Part shown: positions 13,762 through 22,569 of the stretch, one piece after another | Layout: every line of letters begins with the position of its first letter | Position numbering within the stretch: the first letter of the stretch is position 1 | Assembly (NCBI RefSeq): GCF_020524485.1 | Contig: NZ_JAIVLF010000001.1 | Coordinates: forward strand, 744,001-808,000 | Direction of reading: 5' to 3' | Length of the DNA: 64,000 nt | DNA from: Novosphingobium profundi | Lineage (GTDB): Bacteria > Pseudomonadota > Alphaproteobacteria > Sphingomonadales > Sphingomonadaceae | The notes under the pieces: generated by a model | Database searches by the model: none | The model's input: the letters and a program-made list of their open reading frames with translations, nothing else | What the model was told of the DNA's origin: nothing | Translations under genes and position numbers: made by a program

Positions 13762-16550
13762 GCCAAACATACAAGAAAAAACTGATCGAGGTCGCCCTTC
13801 CTCTCGAAGCGATCAACGCGGCGTCGGCGCGGGAGAAGTCGATCCGGCATGGGCATCCCAGCACCCTGCACCTGTGGTGGGCGCGGCGGCCGTTGGCAGC
13901 GTGTCGGGCGGTGCTGTTCGCGCAGCTGGTGGATGACCCCTCCAGCCACCCGGATCAATTCCCGACCGAAGAGGCGGCGGAGGCCGAGCGTAAGCGCTTG
14001 TTCCAGATCATCGAAGAACTGGTGAAATGGGAAAACTCAACCAACGAGGAAGTCCTGGAGCGGGCGCGGGCGGAAATCCGGCGCAGCTGCGGGGGTAAAC
14101 TGCCGCCGGTCTATGACCCGTTCTCGGGAGGTTGCTCGATCCCGTTGGAGGCGCAGCGCCTGGGCCTGCCCGCCTATGGGTCGGACCTGAACCCGGTGGC
14201 GGTGATGATCGGCAAGGCGATGATCGAGATCCCCCCGAAGTTCAAGGACATGGAGCCGATCCATCCGGGCATCAAGGACCGATCCTTCTATCGCAATGCC
14301 GAAGGACTGGCCGAGGATGTGAAATACTACGGCGAATGGGTGCGTGAGAAGGCTTGGGAACGTATTGGGAAGCTCTACCCACAAGTAGAACTTCCGAAAG
14401 CGCAGGGCGGGGGCAAGGCAACAGTAGTCGCATGGATATGGGCTCGGACAGTACCGAGCCCCGACCCGGCGTTTGCCGACGTTCAGGTTCCAATAGCTTC
14501 AAGCTTCCTACTGAGTTCAAAAGCCGGAAAAGAAGCTTGGATTGAACCTAGTGTGGATCGTCAGACGAAGACGATCTCTTATAGCATAAGGCACGGCGGA
14601 ACAAAGGCTGAGTTGGCAAACGCCAAGGAGGGGACCAAGGCCGGTCGCGGCGCAAACTTCCGTTGCATCATATCAGATACCGCAATCACACCGGACTATG
14701 TGAAATCCAAAGGACGATCCGGCGAGATGGGACAGACCATGCTTGCCATTGTTGCGGAGGGCAATCGGTCCCGCGTTTATATGGCTCCTGTCGAAGGACA
14801 GAGTGACCTTGCAATGTCGGCGATGCCAGAGTGGTCACCAGAGACGCCACTACCAAATGATCCTAGAAATTTCTGGACGGTAGATTACGGGCTAGACACC
14901 TTTGGGAAGCTTTTCACAAATCGGCAGCTGGTTGCATTGAATACCTTCAGCGACCTGATCCAAGAAGTGCGTGCTAAAATTGAAGCCGACGCAATTGCCA
15001 ATCTATCTGCTGACGCAATACATCTTAGAGATGGCGGAAAAGGCGCTAAAGCCTATGCAGAAGCCGTAAGCGTGTATTTGGCGTTCGCCATTGATCGTCT
15101 TGCTGATGCAGGCAGCTCCATTGCCACGTGGTCATCTTCAGCGTTCATCCGCTTTACCTTTGCCCGTCAGGCTATCCCAATGACCTGGGATTTTGCAGAG
15201 TGTAACTTTTTCAGCGATAGCACCGGTAACTTCCTAGGTGCAGTGGACTGGGTTTGGAAAGCACTCTCAGGATTAGTGCCTGTTTCAAATGGCACCGAAG
15301 TTCAGAATGACGCGCAAAGCGTTCAACTTCCTGAAAATTCGGTAATCTCCACTGACCCGCCATACTACGACAACATCGGTTACGCCGACTTGTCTGATTA
15401 TTTTTACGTCTGGCTCCGTCGTAACATAAAAGACGTTTATCCGAGTATTGGTAGTACTCTTGCTGTCCCAAAAGCGGAGGAATTGGTTGCCTCTCCGTAT
15501 CGACATGGCGGAAAATCTAAGGCGGAAGATCATTTTCTAACGGGCATGACATCGGCAATATCAAGTTTGGCACAGCAATCTACCGCTCAGTTCCCCGCAA
15601 CGATTTACTATGCATTCAAGCAGAGTGAGGTGGAGCAGGATGGTCTAAGTTCCACGGGATGGGCGACATTCTTGCAGGCTGTAATCGAAGCTGGCTACGC
15701 GATTGTCGGCACGTGGCCAGTACGAACAGAGCGATCCGCCAGGACCATCGCAACGGGGACCAACGCACTCGCCAATTCCGTAGTCCTTGTTTGCCGTAAA
15801 AAAGATGCCTCCGCCGAGACCATCACTCGTGCAGAGTTCATCCGCGCACTCAAACGAGAACTTCCACCCGGCATCACGGAACTTCAAGCTGCCAACGTAT
15901 CACCGGCCGACATGCCGCAATCGGCCATCGGCCCTGGCATGGGTGTCTTTTCTCGGTACGCCGCCGTGCTTGAAGCAGACGACAGCCCGATGACGGTCAA
16001 GACCGCCTTGCAGCTGATCAACGCTCAGCTCGACGAGTTTCTGAACGACCTGCATGGCGAATTCGATGCCGAGACCCGCTTCACCGCGACCTGGTTCCAG
16101 CAGCACGGGTTCGACAAGGGCGAGTATGGCACCGCCAACAGCATCGCCACGGCGCGCGGCATCTCGGTCGAAAGTGTCAAACATGCCGGGATCGTCGAAA
16201 GCTCGGCCGGGAGCGTGCGCATCTTCAAGCGCGACGAGATCGACCCAGAATGGGACCCCGAGACTGATGATCATTTCACGATCTGGGAGGCTTGCCAGCA
16301 CCTGATCCGCACGCTGGAAAATGACGGCGAGTATGCGGCGGCGGAACTGCTGAAGAAGATCGGCAGCGAGCGGGCCGAAACGGTCAAGGACCTTGCCTAT
16401 TACCTCTACGACGTCTGCGGCAACAAGCGCCAAGATGCGAAGGAGGCGACCTCCTACAACGGCCTGATCGCCGTCTGGACAGATTTGACCCGGCTGGCGG
16501 CCACGATTCACGTGTCCGACAAGAACCGCCAGACCCGCATGGATATTTGA
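13758..16550 (+). CDS. DUF1156-family DNA methyltransferase
   Basis: A 930-residue protein starting at a GTG that overlaps the helicase stop. The DUF1156 start is textbook: EVALPLEAIN, EKSIRHGHPSTLHLWWARRPLA. Motif I is YDPFSGGCSIPLEA (about 119-132) with GSDLNPVAV, and motif IV is DPPY at 533-536, which indicates an amino-methyltransferase acting on adenine N6 or cytosine N4. Residues about 205-705 (nt 14380-15850) are clearly less GC-rich and use more A/T-ending codons than both ends, which look like the rest of the operon. The block includes the DPPY motif and the presumed target-recognition part and suggests domain replacement. It would mark self DNA for the helicase/ATPase partners, by inference. 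Confidence 0.85.
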   Translation: MSQTYKKKLIEVALPLEAINAASAREKSIRHGHPSTLHLWWARRPLAACRAVLFAQLVDDPSSHPDQFPTEEAAEAERKRLFQIIEELVKWENSTNEEVLERARAEIRRSCGGKLPPVYDPFSGGCSIPLEAQRLGLPAYGSDLNPVAVMIGKAMIEIPPKFKDMEPIHPGIKDRSFYRNAEGLAEDVKYYGEWVREKAWERIGKLYPQVELPKAQGGGKATVVAWIWARTVPSPDPAFADVQVPIASSFLLSSKAGKEAWIEPSVDRQTKTISYSIRHGGTKAELANAKEGTKAGRGANFRCIISDTAITPDYVKSKGRSGEMGQTMLAIVAEGNRSRVYMAPVEGQSDLAMSAMPEWSPETPLPNDPRNFWTVDYGLDTFGKLFTNRQLVALNTFSDLIQEVRAKIEADAIANLSADAIHLRDGGKGAKAYAEAVSVYLAFAIDRLADAGSSIATWSSSAFIRFTFARQAIPMTWDFAECNFFSDSTGNFLGAVDWVWKALSGLVPVSNGTEVQNDAQSVQLPENSVISTDPPYYDNIGYADLSDYFYVWLRRNIKDVYPSIGSTLAVPKAEELVASPYRHGGKSKAEDHFLTGMTSAISSLAQQSTAQFPATIYYAFKQSEVEQDGLSSTGWATFLQAVIEAGYAIVGTWPVRTERSARTIATGTNALANSVVLVCRKKDASAETITRAEFIRALKRELPPGITELQAANVSPADMPQSAIGPGMGVFSRYAAVLEADDSPMTVKTALQLINAQLDEFLNDLHGEFDAETRFTATWFQQHGFDKGEYGTANSIATARGISVESVKHAGIVESSAGSVRIFKRDEIDPEWDPETDDHFTIWEACQHLIRTLENDGEYAAAELLKKIGSERAETVKDLAYYLYDVCGNKRQDAKEATSYNGLIAVWTDLTRLAATIHVSDKNRQTRMDI

Positions 16551-16562
16551 AGGTGATCTGAG

Positions 16563-19500
16563 ATGGCAAAAAGTACGCGCCAATATGTGTTCGAGGGGAT
16601 GGAGCATATGCAGAAGGGCCTTCAGCCCTTCGTGATGCAACGTCTCGAAGCGGGGATAGGCAAGGGATGGCCGCAGGACGTGATCTCGCGCTTCCCCGAG
16701 TGGCGGCCGGAATCCAACGGCAAGTTTACCCCGGATACGCAGAAGCTTCTGAAGATCATGGAGCGTCTCTGGAACGAGGCGTTTCGCGACGTTCTGGACC
16801 GGACGCACCGCTCGATCGTCAACGAGCTGATCGACGTCCGCAACAAGCTTGCCCATGACGGCAAGTTCTCTTACGACGATGCGGAACGGGCGCTGGACAG
16901 CATGCGCCGCATCCTCGACGCGGTGAGCGCCGGGGACAGCGCCGACGAGATTGGCAAGATGCGGGAGTCGATCCTGCGGACCAAGTTCACCGAGCTTGCC
17001 CGGAACGAGGAGCGCAAGAAGAGCAGCTCCACGACGATTTCGACCGAGACCGTTTCGGGCCTTCTGCCCTGGCGGGAAGTGGTGGAGCCGCATCAGGACG
17101 TGGCGACCGGCGAGTTCCAGCAAGCCGAGTTCGCGGCCGACCTCGCCAAGGTCCACAAAGGCACAGCGGCGCAGGAATACTGTGACCCGCGCGAGTTCTT
17201 CAGCCGGACCTATCTGACCGAGGGCCTGAGCGCCCTGCTCAAAGGCGCGGCCAAGCGCCTGTCCGGGGCCGGTGGTGATCCGGTGGTCGAGCTGCAAACT
17301 AACTTTGGCGGCGGCAAGACGCATTCGATGCTGGCGCTTTATCACATGGCTGGGCAAACCCGTGTCGGCGATCTGCCGGGCCTCGATCAGCTGCTGTCGC
17401 GCAACGGGCTGGATGTTCCCGATGAGGTCAATCGCGCCGTTCTGGTCGGGACGTCACGCGGCCCGCAGGACGTCATTACCCTGGAAGGCGGACAGGTCAT
17501 CAAGACGACTTGGGGGGAGCTTGCTTGGCAGCTTGGCGGTCAGGCTGGCTTCGACATGATCGCGGAAAATGATGCCCGCGGTATCGCGCCGGGCTCGAAC
17601 CTGCTGGAAGAGATCTTCAACAAGTTCTCGCCCTGTCTGATCCTGATCGACGAATGGGTCGCCTATCTGCGCCAGATCTACAAGATCGAGGGGCTGCCGT
17701 CCGGTTCGTTCGACGCGAACCTATCCTTTGTCCAAGCGCTGACCGAGGCGGTGAAAGCTGCACCGCAAACGCTGCTGGTCGCTTCTTTGCCTGCCTCTCA
17801 GATCGAGGTCGGCGGTGAGGGTGGGCAGGAAGCTCTGGCCCGTCTGAAACAGACCTTCAGCCGTGTCGAAAGCTCTTGGCGACCGGCATCTCAGGAAGAA
17901 AGCTACGAGATTGTCCGGCGGCGTCTGTTCAAGGAAATCCCGAGTGATAATTATCGTCATCGCGATAACACCCTGAAGCAGTTCGCGAAGCTGTATCGAG
18001 AGAGCCCGAATGACTTCCCGCAGGGCTGCGCCGACGAAGACTATCGCCGGAAGCTGGAGAAAGCCTATCCGATCCACCCGGACCTTTTCGATCAGCTCTA
18101 CACCGCTTGGGGGTCGCTTGAGAAATTCCAGCGGACCCGTGGTGTTCTGCGTCTCATGGCCCAGGTCATTCATGAGCTTTGGATGTCCGGCGATCCTTCC
18201 GTCATGATCATGCCAGGTAGCGTGTCCATCAGCTCTGAACGCGTGGAACCCGAGCTTCTGCACTATCTGGACCCGTCGTGGCAGTCGATCATTGCGGGCG
18301 ACATTGATGGCACATCTTCAACACCGTACAGGGTCGACCAAGCTGCGCCGAACCTGAACCGCTACTCGGCCACGCGCCGTGTAGCCCGCACGGTTTTCAT
18401 GGGAACGGCCCCGCTGCACTCTCAGGAGAACAAGGGGCTCGATGACAAGCAGATCAATCTCGGGGTCGTGCAGCCCGGAGAGAAGATCGCAATCTTTGGC
18501 GACGCACTGCGCCGCCTGACCAACCAAGCTAAGTTCATGCATGGTGAACTTGGTCGATACTGGTACTCGATGTCCGCGAGCCTCAACCGGGTGGCGGCAG
18601 ATCGGGCAGGACAACTTGAGGACGCGCTTGTCCTTGTCGAAATCGATAAGGCTCTGTCGACCTACATCAACGGCATTGCAGATCGTGGGAACTTCGATGC
18701 CGTCCAGGTTGCCCCGGACAGCTCCGCAGCTGTGCCAGATGAGGCGGGCGGTGTCCGTGCCGTGGTTCTTGGCGTGGCGCATCCGCACAGTGGCCGAGAC
18801 AACTCGGATGCGATGACGGAAGTGAAGGACATCCTGCTTCAACGAGGCTCAACGCCGCGCGTTTATCGCAATACCTTGGTTTTCCTGGCTGCAGACGCCC
18901 GTCAGCTCGACAACCTGAAAGACGCCATGCGCTCTCTCTTGGCATGGGATGGGATCGTTCGAGATGCGAACAGCGGACGCCTGGACCTCAAATCCAGCGA
19001 GATGTCTCTCGCCAAAGACAAGGCTCAAGAAGCCAAGGAGACCGTTCAGACCAGGCTCAAGGAAACGTGGGCTTTCTTGATCTATCCTTATCAGGACAGC
19101 GCGCAGACCGACGTCGGCTTCTCATCGGCCCGCATTCCAGCTCAGGATGGCCTCTTGAGCCGGGCAAGCAAGAAGCTCGTCAGCGAGGAAGCTCTTCTTC
19201 CCGAGATTGGCCCGGAGCGCCTGAACCGTGAGCTAGAAAAATACATCTGGAACGATCGCGACCACCTGCATCTCAAGGACCTGTGGGAATACCTGAACCG
19301 GTATACTTACCTGCCCCGCCTGAAAGATCGAGATACCTTGATCCGCTGCGTTCGTTCTTCGATAGCGCAAATAGTGGCGGGCCCCTTCGCGTATGCTGAA
19401 ACTTTTGATGAAGCTCAGAGCGAATACCGTGGTCTTTCCATCGAAAACGCAGGAAGCGCAGCCATCACGATTGACGCCGACAGCGTCATTGTAAGACCGA

Positions 19501-19895
19501 CTGTTGCTGAAACCGCGAGAGCAAAACAGGTGCTAAATCAAGCGGAAAGGACAACCAGTACCTCGGTAACTTCATCTGGTGCCCCAGTCTCGCCGACAAT
19601 AGTCGACGGGGAGCGTGAAGGCGGTGGCACTGTCCCAGGGGGGGCAGCCCCCGAAGCTCCCAAAGACCCAACTAGGTTCCAAGGCACTGTCATGATCTCG
19701 GCTGACCGCCCTGCGAGAGATATGGCCCAAATTGTTGAGGCCATCGTGGAGCAACTGACAACGGTCCCTGGCGCCGAGGTCACGCTGCGGTTGGAGATCG
19801 ATGCTGAGGTACCTTCTGGCCTAGATCGGTCGAAGGTCAGGACGCTGACCGAAAACGCTTCAACATTGGGTTTTATCGACAAGGTGATAAACTGA
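16563..19895 (+). CDS. Swt1-HEPN / DUF499 AAA+ ATPase of the methylase-helicase system
   Basis: A 1110-residue protein, 12 bases after the methylase. Residues 1-120 are a Swt1-type HEPN domain with the RNase-like motif VRNKLAH (R93...H98). From about 165 the DUF499 ATPase follows: LPWREVVEPHQDV, Walker A TNFGGGKTHSML (247-256), Walker B CLILIDEWVAYLRQ. The C-terminal end (about 990-1100) has a low-complexity linker and a VTLRLEIDAEVP-type tail, and its DNA (about 19300-19880) has lower GC. DUF499 ATPases accompany DUF1156 methylases and SNF2 helicases in predicted defence loci (COG1483/COG1743). A HEPN RNase fused to the ATPase suggests that RNA cleavage is one output; this is inferred. Confidence 0.82.
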   Translation: MAKSTRQYVFEGMEHMQKGLQPFVMQRLEAGIGKGWPQDVISRFPEWRPESNGKFTPDTQKLLKIMERLWNEAFRDVLDRTHRSIVNELIDVRNKLAHDGKFSYDDAERALDSMRRILDAVSAGDSADEIGKMRESILRTKFTELARNEERKKSSSTTISTETVSGLLPWREVVEPHQDVATGEFQQAEFAADLAKVHKGTAAQEYCDPREFFSRTYLTEGLSALLKGAAKRLSGAGGDPVVELQTNFGGGKTHSMLALYHMAGQTRVGDLPGLDQLLSRNGLDVPDEVNRAVLVGTSRGPQDVITLEGGQVIKTTWGELAWQLGGQAGFDMIAENDARGIAPGSNLLEEIFNKFSPCLILIDEWVAYLRQIYKIEGLPSGSFDANLSFVQALTEAVKAAPQTLLVASLPASQIEVGGEGGQEALARLKQTFSRVESSWRPASQEESYEIVRRRLFKEIPSDNYRHRDNTLKQFAKLYRESPNDFPQGCADEDYRRKLEKAYPIHPDLFDQLYTAWGSLEKFQRTRGVLRLMAQVIHELWMSGDPSVMIMPGSVSISSERVEPELLHYLDPSWQSIIAGDIDGTSSTPYRVDQAAPNLNRYSATRRVARTVFMGTAPLHSQENKGLDDKQINLGVVQPGEKIAIFGDALRRLTNQAKFMHGELGRYWYSMSASLNRVAADRAGQLEDALVLVEIDKALSTYINGIADRGNFDAVQVAPDSSAAVPDEAGGVRAVVLGVAHPHSGRDNSDAMTEVKDILLQRGSTPRVYRNTLVFLAADARQLDNLKDAMRSLLAWDGIVRDANSGRLDLKSSEMSLAKDKAQEAKETVQTRLKETWAFLIYPYQDSAQTDVGFSSARIPAQDGLLSRASKKLVSEEALLPEIGPERLNRELEKYIWNDRDHLHLKDLWEYLNRYTYLPRLKDRDTLIRCVRSSIAQIVAGPFAYAETFDEAQSEYRGLSIENAGSAAITIDADSVIVRPTVAETARAKQVLNQAERTTSTSVTSSGAPVSPTIVDGEREGGGTVPGGAAPEAPKDPTRFQGTVMISADRPARDMAQIVEAIVEQLTTVPGAEVTLRLEIDAEVPSGLDRSKVRTLTENASTLGFIDKVIN

Positions 19896-19946
19896 CCACC
19901 TTGTCGGGCAGAGGAACGCTTTTCGTGTCGCAACGGTCGCGGTTGG

Positions 19947-20498
19947 TTATTCAGCTGCAAACAATGCTTCTACGTCCGAGAGTGGGAGGAACATGCGGAG
20001 GTTTTGTTTCGGCAGCGAGGTGAACCCGTACGAGCGATAAAGTTGCGTCCTTCGTTTAACTTCGCTTGGTGAGCCACAATCGAGTACATCCAGAAGGACG
20101 ACGCGAATGCCGATCGCCTCGGCTGCGCGTACGATGCGTCTTAGGCAGTCAACGAGGAGGTCGCCTCCGTAGCCCCGGCCCTGATAGCGGCTGTCGACGC
20201 CAATCATGGAAATGAAGGCGGCAGGGATCGTTCCATGACCCGGGCGGTCCCGTCTGAATTTCTCGGGTAGGTTTGCGTAGTGGATCGAATGGGCGTTAAG
20301 GGCGTAGAAGCCGACGATCGATCCATCTGGCTCAGTCAGAACGTGAACCCGTATGTTACCGGCGCGGGCGAGCTTGTTCGCCGTGCGCTTGAAGAAGTTG
20401 TCGACCTGTTCAACGCCACATGAAAAGGCCGCTCGATCGTGCCTGGACGGATCGAGCGGCTCAATAATGAACTTCGCATTTGCCCTAGTGTCGGTCAC
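19947..20498 (-). CDS. GNAT-family toxin (TacT-like acetyltransferase)
   Basis: A 183-residue GNAT acetyltransferase starting at a GTG that overlaps the antitoxin stop (GTGA). Features of the TacT group are visible: FSCGVEQVDNFFKRTA near the start, GFYALNAHSIHY, the acetyl-CoA loop region IGVDSRYQGRGYGGDLL, and a late LYRSYGFTSLP with the conserved tyrosine. TacT-type toxins acetylate the amino group of charged tRNAs and block translation. It is paired with a DUF1778 antitoxin and flanks the defence island. Confidence 0.88.
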   Translation of the reverse strand: MTDTRANAKFIIEPLDPSRHDRAAFSCGVEQVDNFFKRTANKLARAGNIRVHVLTEPDGSIVGFYALNAHSIHYANLPEKFRRDRPGHGTIPAAFISMIGVDSRYQGRGYGGDLLVDCLRRIVRAAEAIGIRVVLLDVLDCGSPSEVKRRTQLYRSYGFTSLPKQNLRMFLPLSDVEALFAAE

Positions 20499-20803
20499 TT
20501 GCTCTCGATTGTCTCTTTGTGACGGGCAAAGGCTGCGCGCAGTTTGTCAGTCGGCGCAGGGGGGCGATCTAGCGCGGCAAAAAACGCTTCGTGATCGACT
20601 GCGCTTAGCGTCGTGCGTTCATGGGTCGAGATCGTCTCCATTGCGGCACGATACGCAGCGTTCATTGTGAAGACGGAATCATCCACCCCTGAAAGCGCAG
20701 CGGCTTTCTGGATGGCGTCCTTGATGCGCGGCTTGGTGCGAAACGACATGCGTTCGGTGCTACGTTCATCGATTGAACTCGTCACGTCGTTGTGTGCCAG
20801 CAT
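20495..20803 (-). CDS. DUF1778 (RHH) antitoxin
   Basis: A 102-residue protein started at the ATG at 20803, which has AAAGGAGG about six bases upstream; the longer frame to 20896 runs through the operator and is rejected. The core ERMSFRTKPRIKDAIQKAA is the ribbon-helix-helix of the TacA/DUF1778 family, and the C-terminal part (ALDRPPAPTDKLRAAF) is the usual toxin-wrapping segment. It should bind the dyad upstream and repress the pair together with the toxin. Confidence 0.88.
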   Translation of the reverse strand: MLAHNDVTSSIDERSTERMSFRTKPRIKDAIQKAAALSGVDDSVFTMNAAYRAAMETISTHERTTLSAVDHEAFFAALDRPPAPTDKLRAAFARHKETIESK

Positions 20804-20827
20804 GGCGACCTCCTTTAAGGAAGTTAA

Positions 20828-20878
20828 TGTACGCCGATGTGGCGCATATGTCAATATTGTGTGCCGTAGCGGCGTACA
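20828..20878. promoter_or_regulatory. Toxin-antitoxin operator/promoter dyad
   Basis: A 51-bp dyad has perfect outer arms, TGTACGCC (20828-20835) and GGCGTACA (20871-20878), and further partial symmetry inward (GGC-CA and TG-GCC elements, ATATG/CAATAT). It lies 25 bases upstream of the antitoxin start. Long composite dyads like this are typical sites for RHH antitoxins binding as repeated dimers. Confidence 0.6.
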
Positions 20879-21304
20879 AGGTGCCGTGAAATTCACGGGC
20901 CAAAGTGGTGATGGGAGGTCGTTGACGAATGCCTCTGGACTTGCTCGTCGATGATCGACATACTCACTAAATCACCGGAAAAATTAGATGTTCTGAGTGC
21001 ATGAGGTAATAAATGTGGGAAATCGGCGTGGGGCGATTTGAATAGGTGAAAGCTTTCAGGGCCTTATATTTTGTCCTGCAAGTCCCTCCCGCTCCGCCAT
21101 TTTCCTGATCGTCGATGTTCGCGATTGCCCGCTAAAGGGCAGACTTCGGGGGTTTTCCTTTTTCGGTGCCCAAGGCTGTTCGCACCTGACCGGGGCTTGC
21201 CAGTGTCTAGGCTTAGGGTCGGTCGGCCAGGTGGCGATGAACACTCAGGTCAAGTCCGGCGCCGCGCCGGTCAGATAATTCGACCATCGCTGCATGAGCT
21301 TTCG
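20879..21304. other. Non-coding stretch between toxin-antitoxin pair and IS relic
   Basis: About 425 bp without a credible gene. It is less GC-rich around 20950-21080 and holds several short out-of-frame ORFs with no family resemblance. No tRNA, integrase site or intact IS end was recognised. It probably marks the right junction of the island. Confidence 0.4.
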
Positions 21305-21860
21305 GCGCTTCTCCAGCGCGGGCATCGAGGAAGTGGGGGACGGGGAATGATGCAGGGGCAAGCATGGCCCGTCCAAGCGCCGCCAGTGGCGAAAGGTCTA
21401 CCTTGGGGGGGGCGTCGGATCGCTTGAGATCCGCGCCATCGAAGTGATTGGAAGCCGGGTCGGCGATGCCCCCATGCTACGGGAACTGCTGGAGCAGATC
21501 GCATGCGATCAAGCCATCGCGATCGTCAGCGCCGATGGCGCTTTTGACACCAGGGCCTGTCACGAAGCGATTGCCGCCCACGATGCCTGTGCCGTCATCC
21601 CCGCTCGCAGCAACGCGCAAGCATGGTCCGAGAGTTCGTCAGGCCTTGCGGCCCGCAAGGAGATCGTTTGCTCAAGACGGCAACTCAGCAGGGCAATCTG
21701 GAAACGAGGGAGCGGCTATCACCAGCGCAGTTTCGTCGAGACGAAAATGCATTGCTTCAAGCTGCTGGGGGATCTGATCTCGGCCCGAGACTTCGATCGC
21801 CAGGTCGGCGCGATTACATTCGCGCGGCTATCATCAACCCATTGCCTGCGCTCGGTAGGC
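21305..21860 (+). pseudogene. Decayed IS5-family transposase, C-terminal half
   Basis: Reading along the plus strand gives IS5-type DDE transposase blocks: GIEEVGDGE then an in-frame TGA where the family has tryptophan (near 21348), KHGPSKRRQWRKV, IRAIEVIGSRVGDAPML, ADGAFDTRACHEAI with the second acidic residue, GYHQRSFVETKMHCFKLLGD with the catalytic glutamate, then a frameshift near 21810 into a frame reading IRAAIINPLPALGRPKTQ. The N-terminal half is missing. It is a dead copy. It bounds the iron locus on its left side. Confidence 0.75.
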
Positions 21861-22045
21861 CCAAAACTCAGCGTGTCGCGCGATCGATGCCTTCAAAGGC
21901 AACTGCTGCCCTGTGGCCGATTTGCGCATCAAAGCCCCGGCAGATCGCCCGCCTCGCGACCTGCCGGAATCAAATGCTTCTGCTTGCGGGGCGCCACCCA
22001 CGGGCCGATTGGTAAAGGCGATGCCGCGCAAGCCAATGGCTGGTT

Positions 22046-22525
22046 TCAATAGTGATCCGAGGAGTCCCTCTCGTCGATCACGCCATCGCCGTTCGTATCC
22101 AGGCGCTTGAACATACGGCCACCGGATTCGTGGAATTCCTCAAGGCTCATGTTCTGATCGTGGTCAGTATCCAGCACGCCGTAGCGCACGTATGTCTGTC
22201 GGATCTGCAGGCTGCGCCGGCGCGCCAGTTCGGCATCGAGACGTGCGCGGTACTCTTCGACGTACTCGGCTTCGGAGACCTGTCCGTCGCCATCGAGATC
22301 GAAGGATTTGTATTTGGCCTCGCGCCCGGCGGTGAATTCGGCCACCGAGACCTTGCCGTCGCCGTTCGTGTCATAGGTCTCCAGAAAGCTCGTCTTGCTG
22401 TGACCGCTGGCGGTCGCGCGCGTGCCCGTCGCGGCGCTCTCGCCGTCCTGGGCCAGCGCAGGCCCGCTCAGGGCTGTGAGGGCCGTGAGGGCGGCCAGCG
22501 CCGCTTGGGTTGTCTTCGTTGTCAT
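22046..22525 (-). CDS. Exported EF-hand protein
   Basis: A 159-residue protein started at ATG 22525; the frame extends upstream, but the signal peptide (MTTKTTQAALAALTALTALSGPALA) fixes this start. Four EF-hand-like loops follow: DTNGDGKVSVAEF, DLDGDGQVSEAEY, DTDHDQNMSLEEF (degenerate) and DTNGDGVIDERD. It should be a periplasmic calcium-binding protein. It is the last gene of the minus-strand set behind the TonB-dependent receptor, 44 bases from DUF4198; its link to metal uptake is unexplained. Confidence 0.82.
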   Translation of the reverse strand: MTTKTTQAALAALTALTALSGPALAQDGESAATGTRATASGHSKTSFLETYDTNGDGKVSVAEFTAGREAKYKSFDLDGDGQVSEAEYVEEYRARLDAELARRRSLQIRQTYVRYGVLDTDHDQNMSLEEFHESGGRMFKRLDTNGDGVIDERDSSDHY

Positions 22526-22569
22526 GGGATATTTCCTTCGTCTGTGGGGGCGCCTTGCGCGCAAAAGGA

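Noticed and set aside
12148..13770. 540-codon minus-strand frame opposite the helicase
   Set aside because: It overlaps the DUF3883 helicase throughout and shows no domain; codon positions fit the plus strand.
10261..19895. Complete DISARM or BREX system
   Set aside because: No DrmA, DrmB (DUF1998), DrmC, PglZ, BrxA/BrxB/BrxL gene is present; only a helicase, a methylase and an ATPase are found.
20879..21304. Attachment site or tRNA at the right end of the island
   Set aside because: No cloverleaf sequence or direct repeat of the left junction was recognised.
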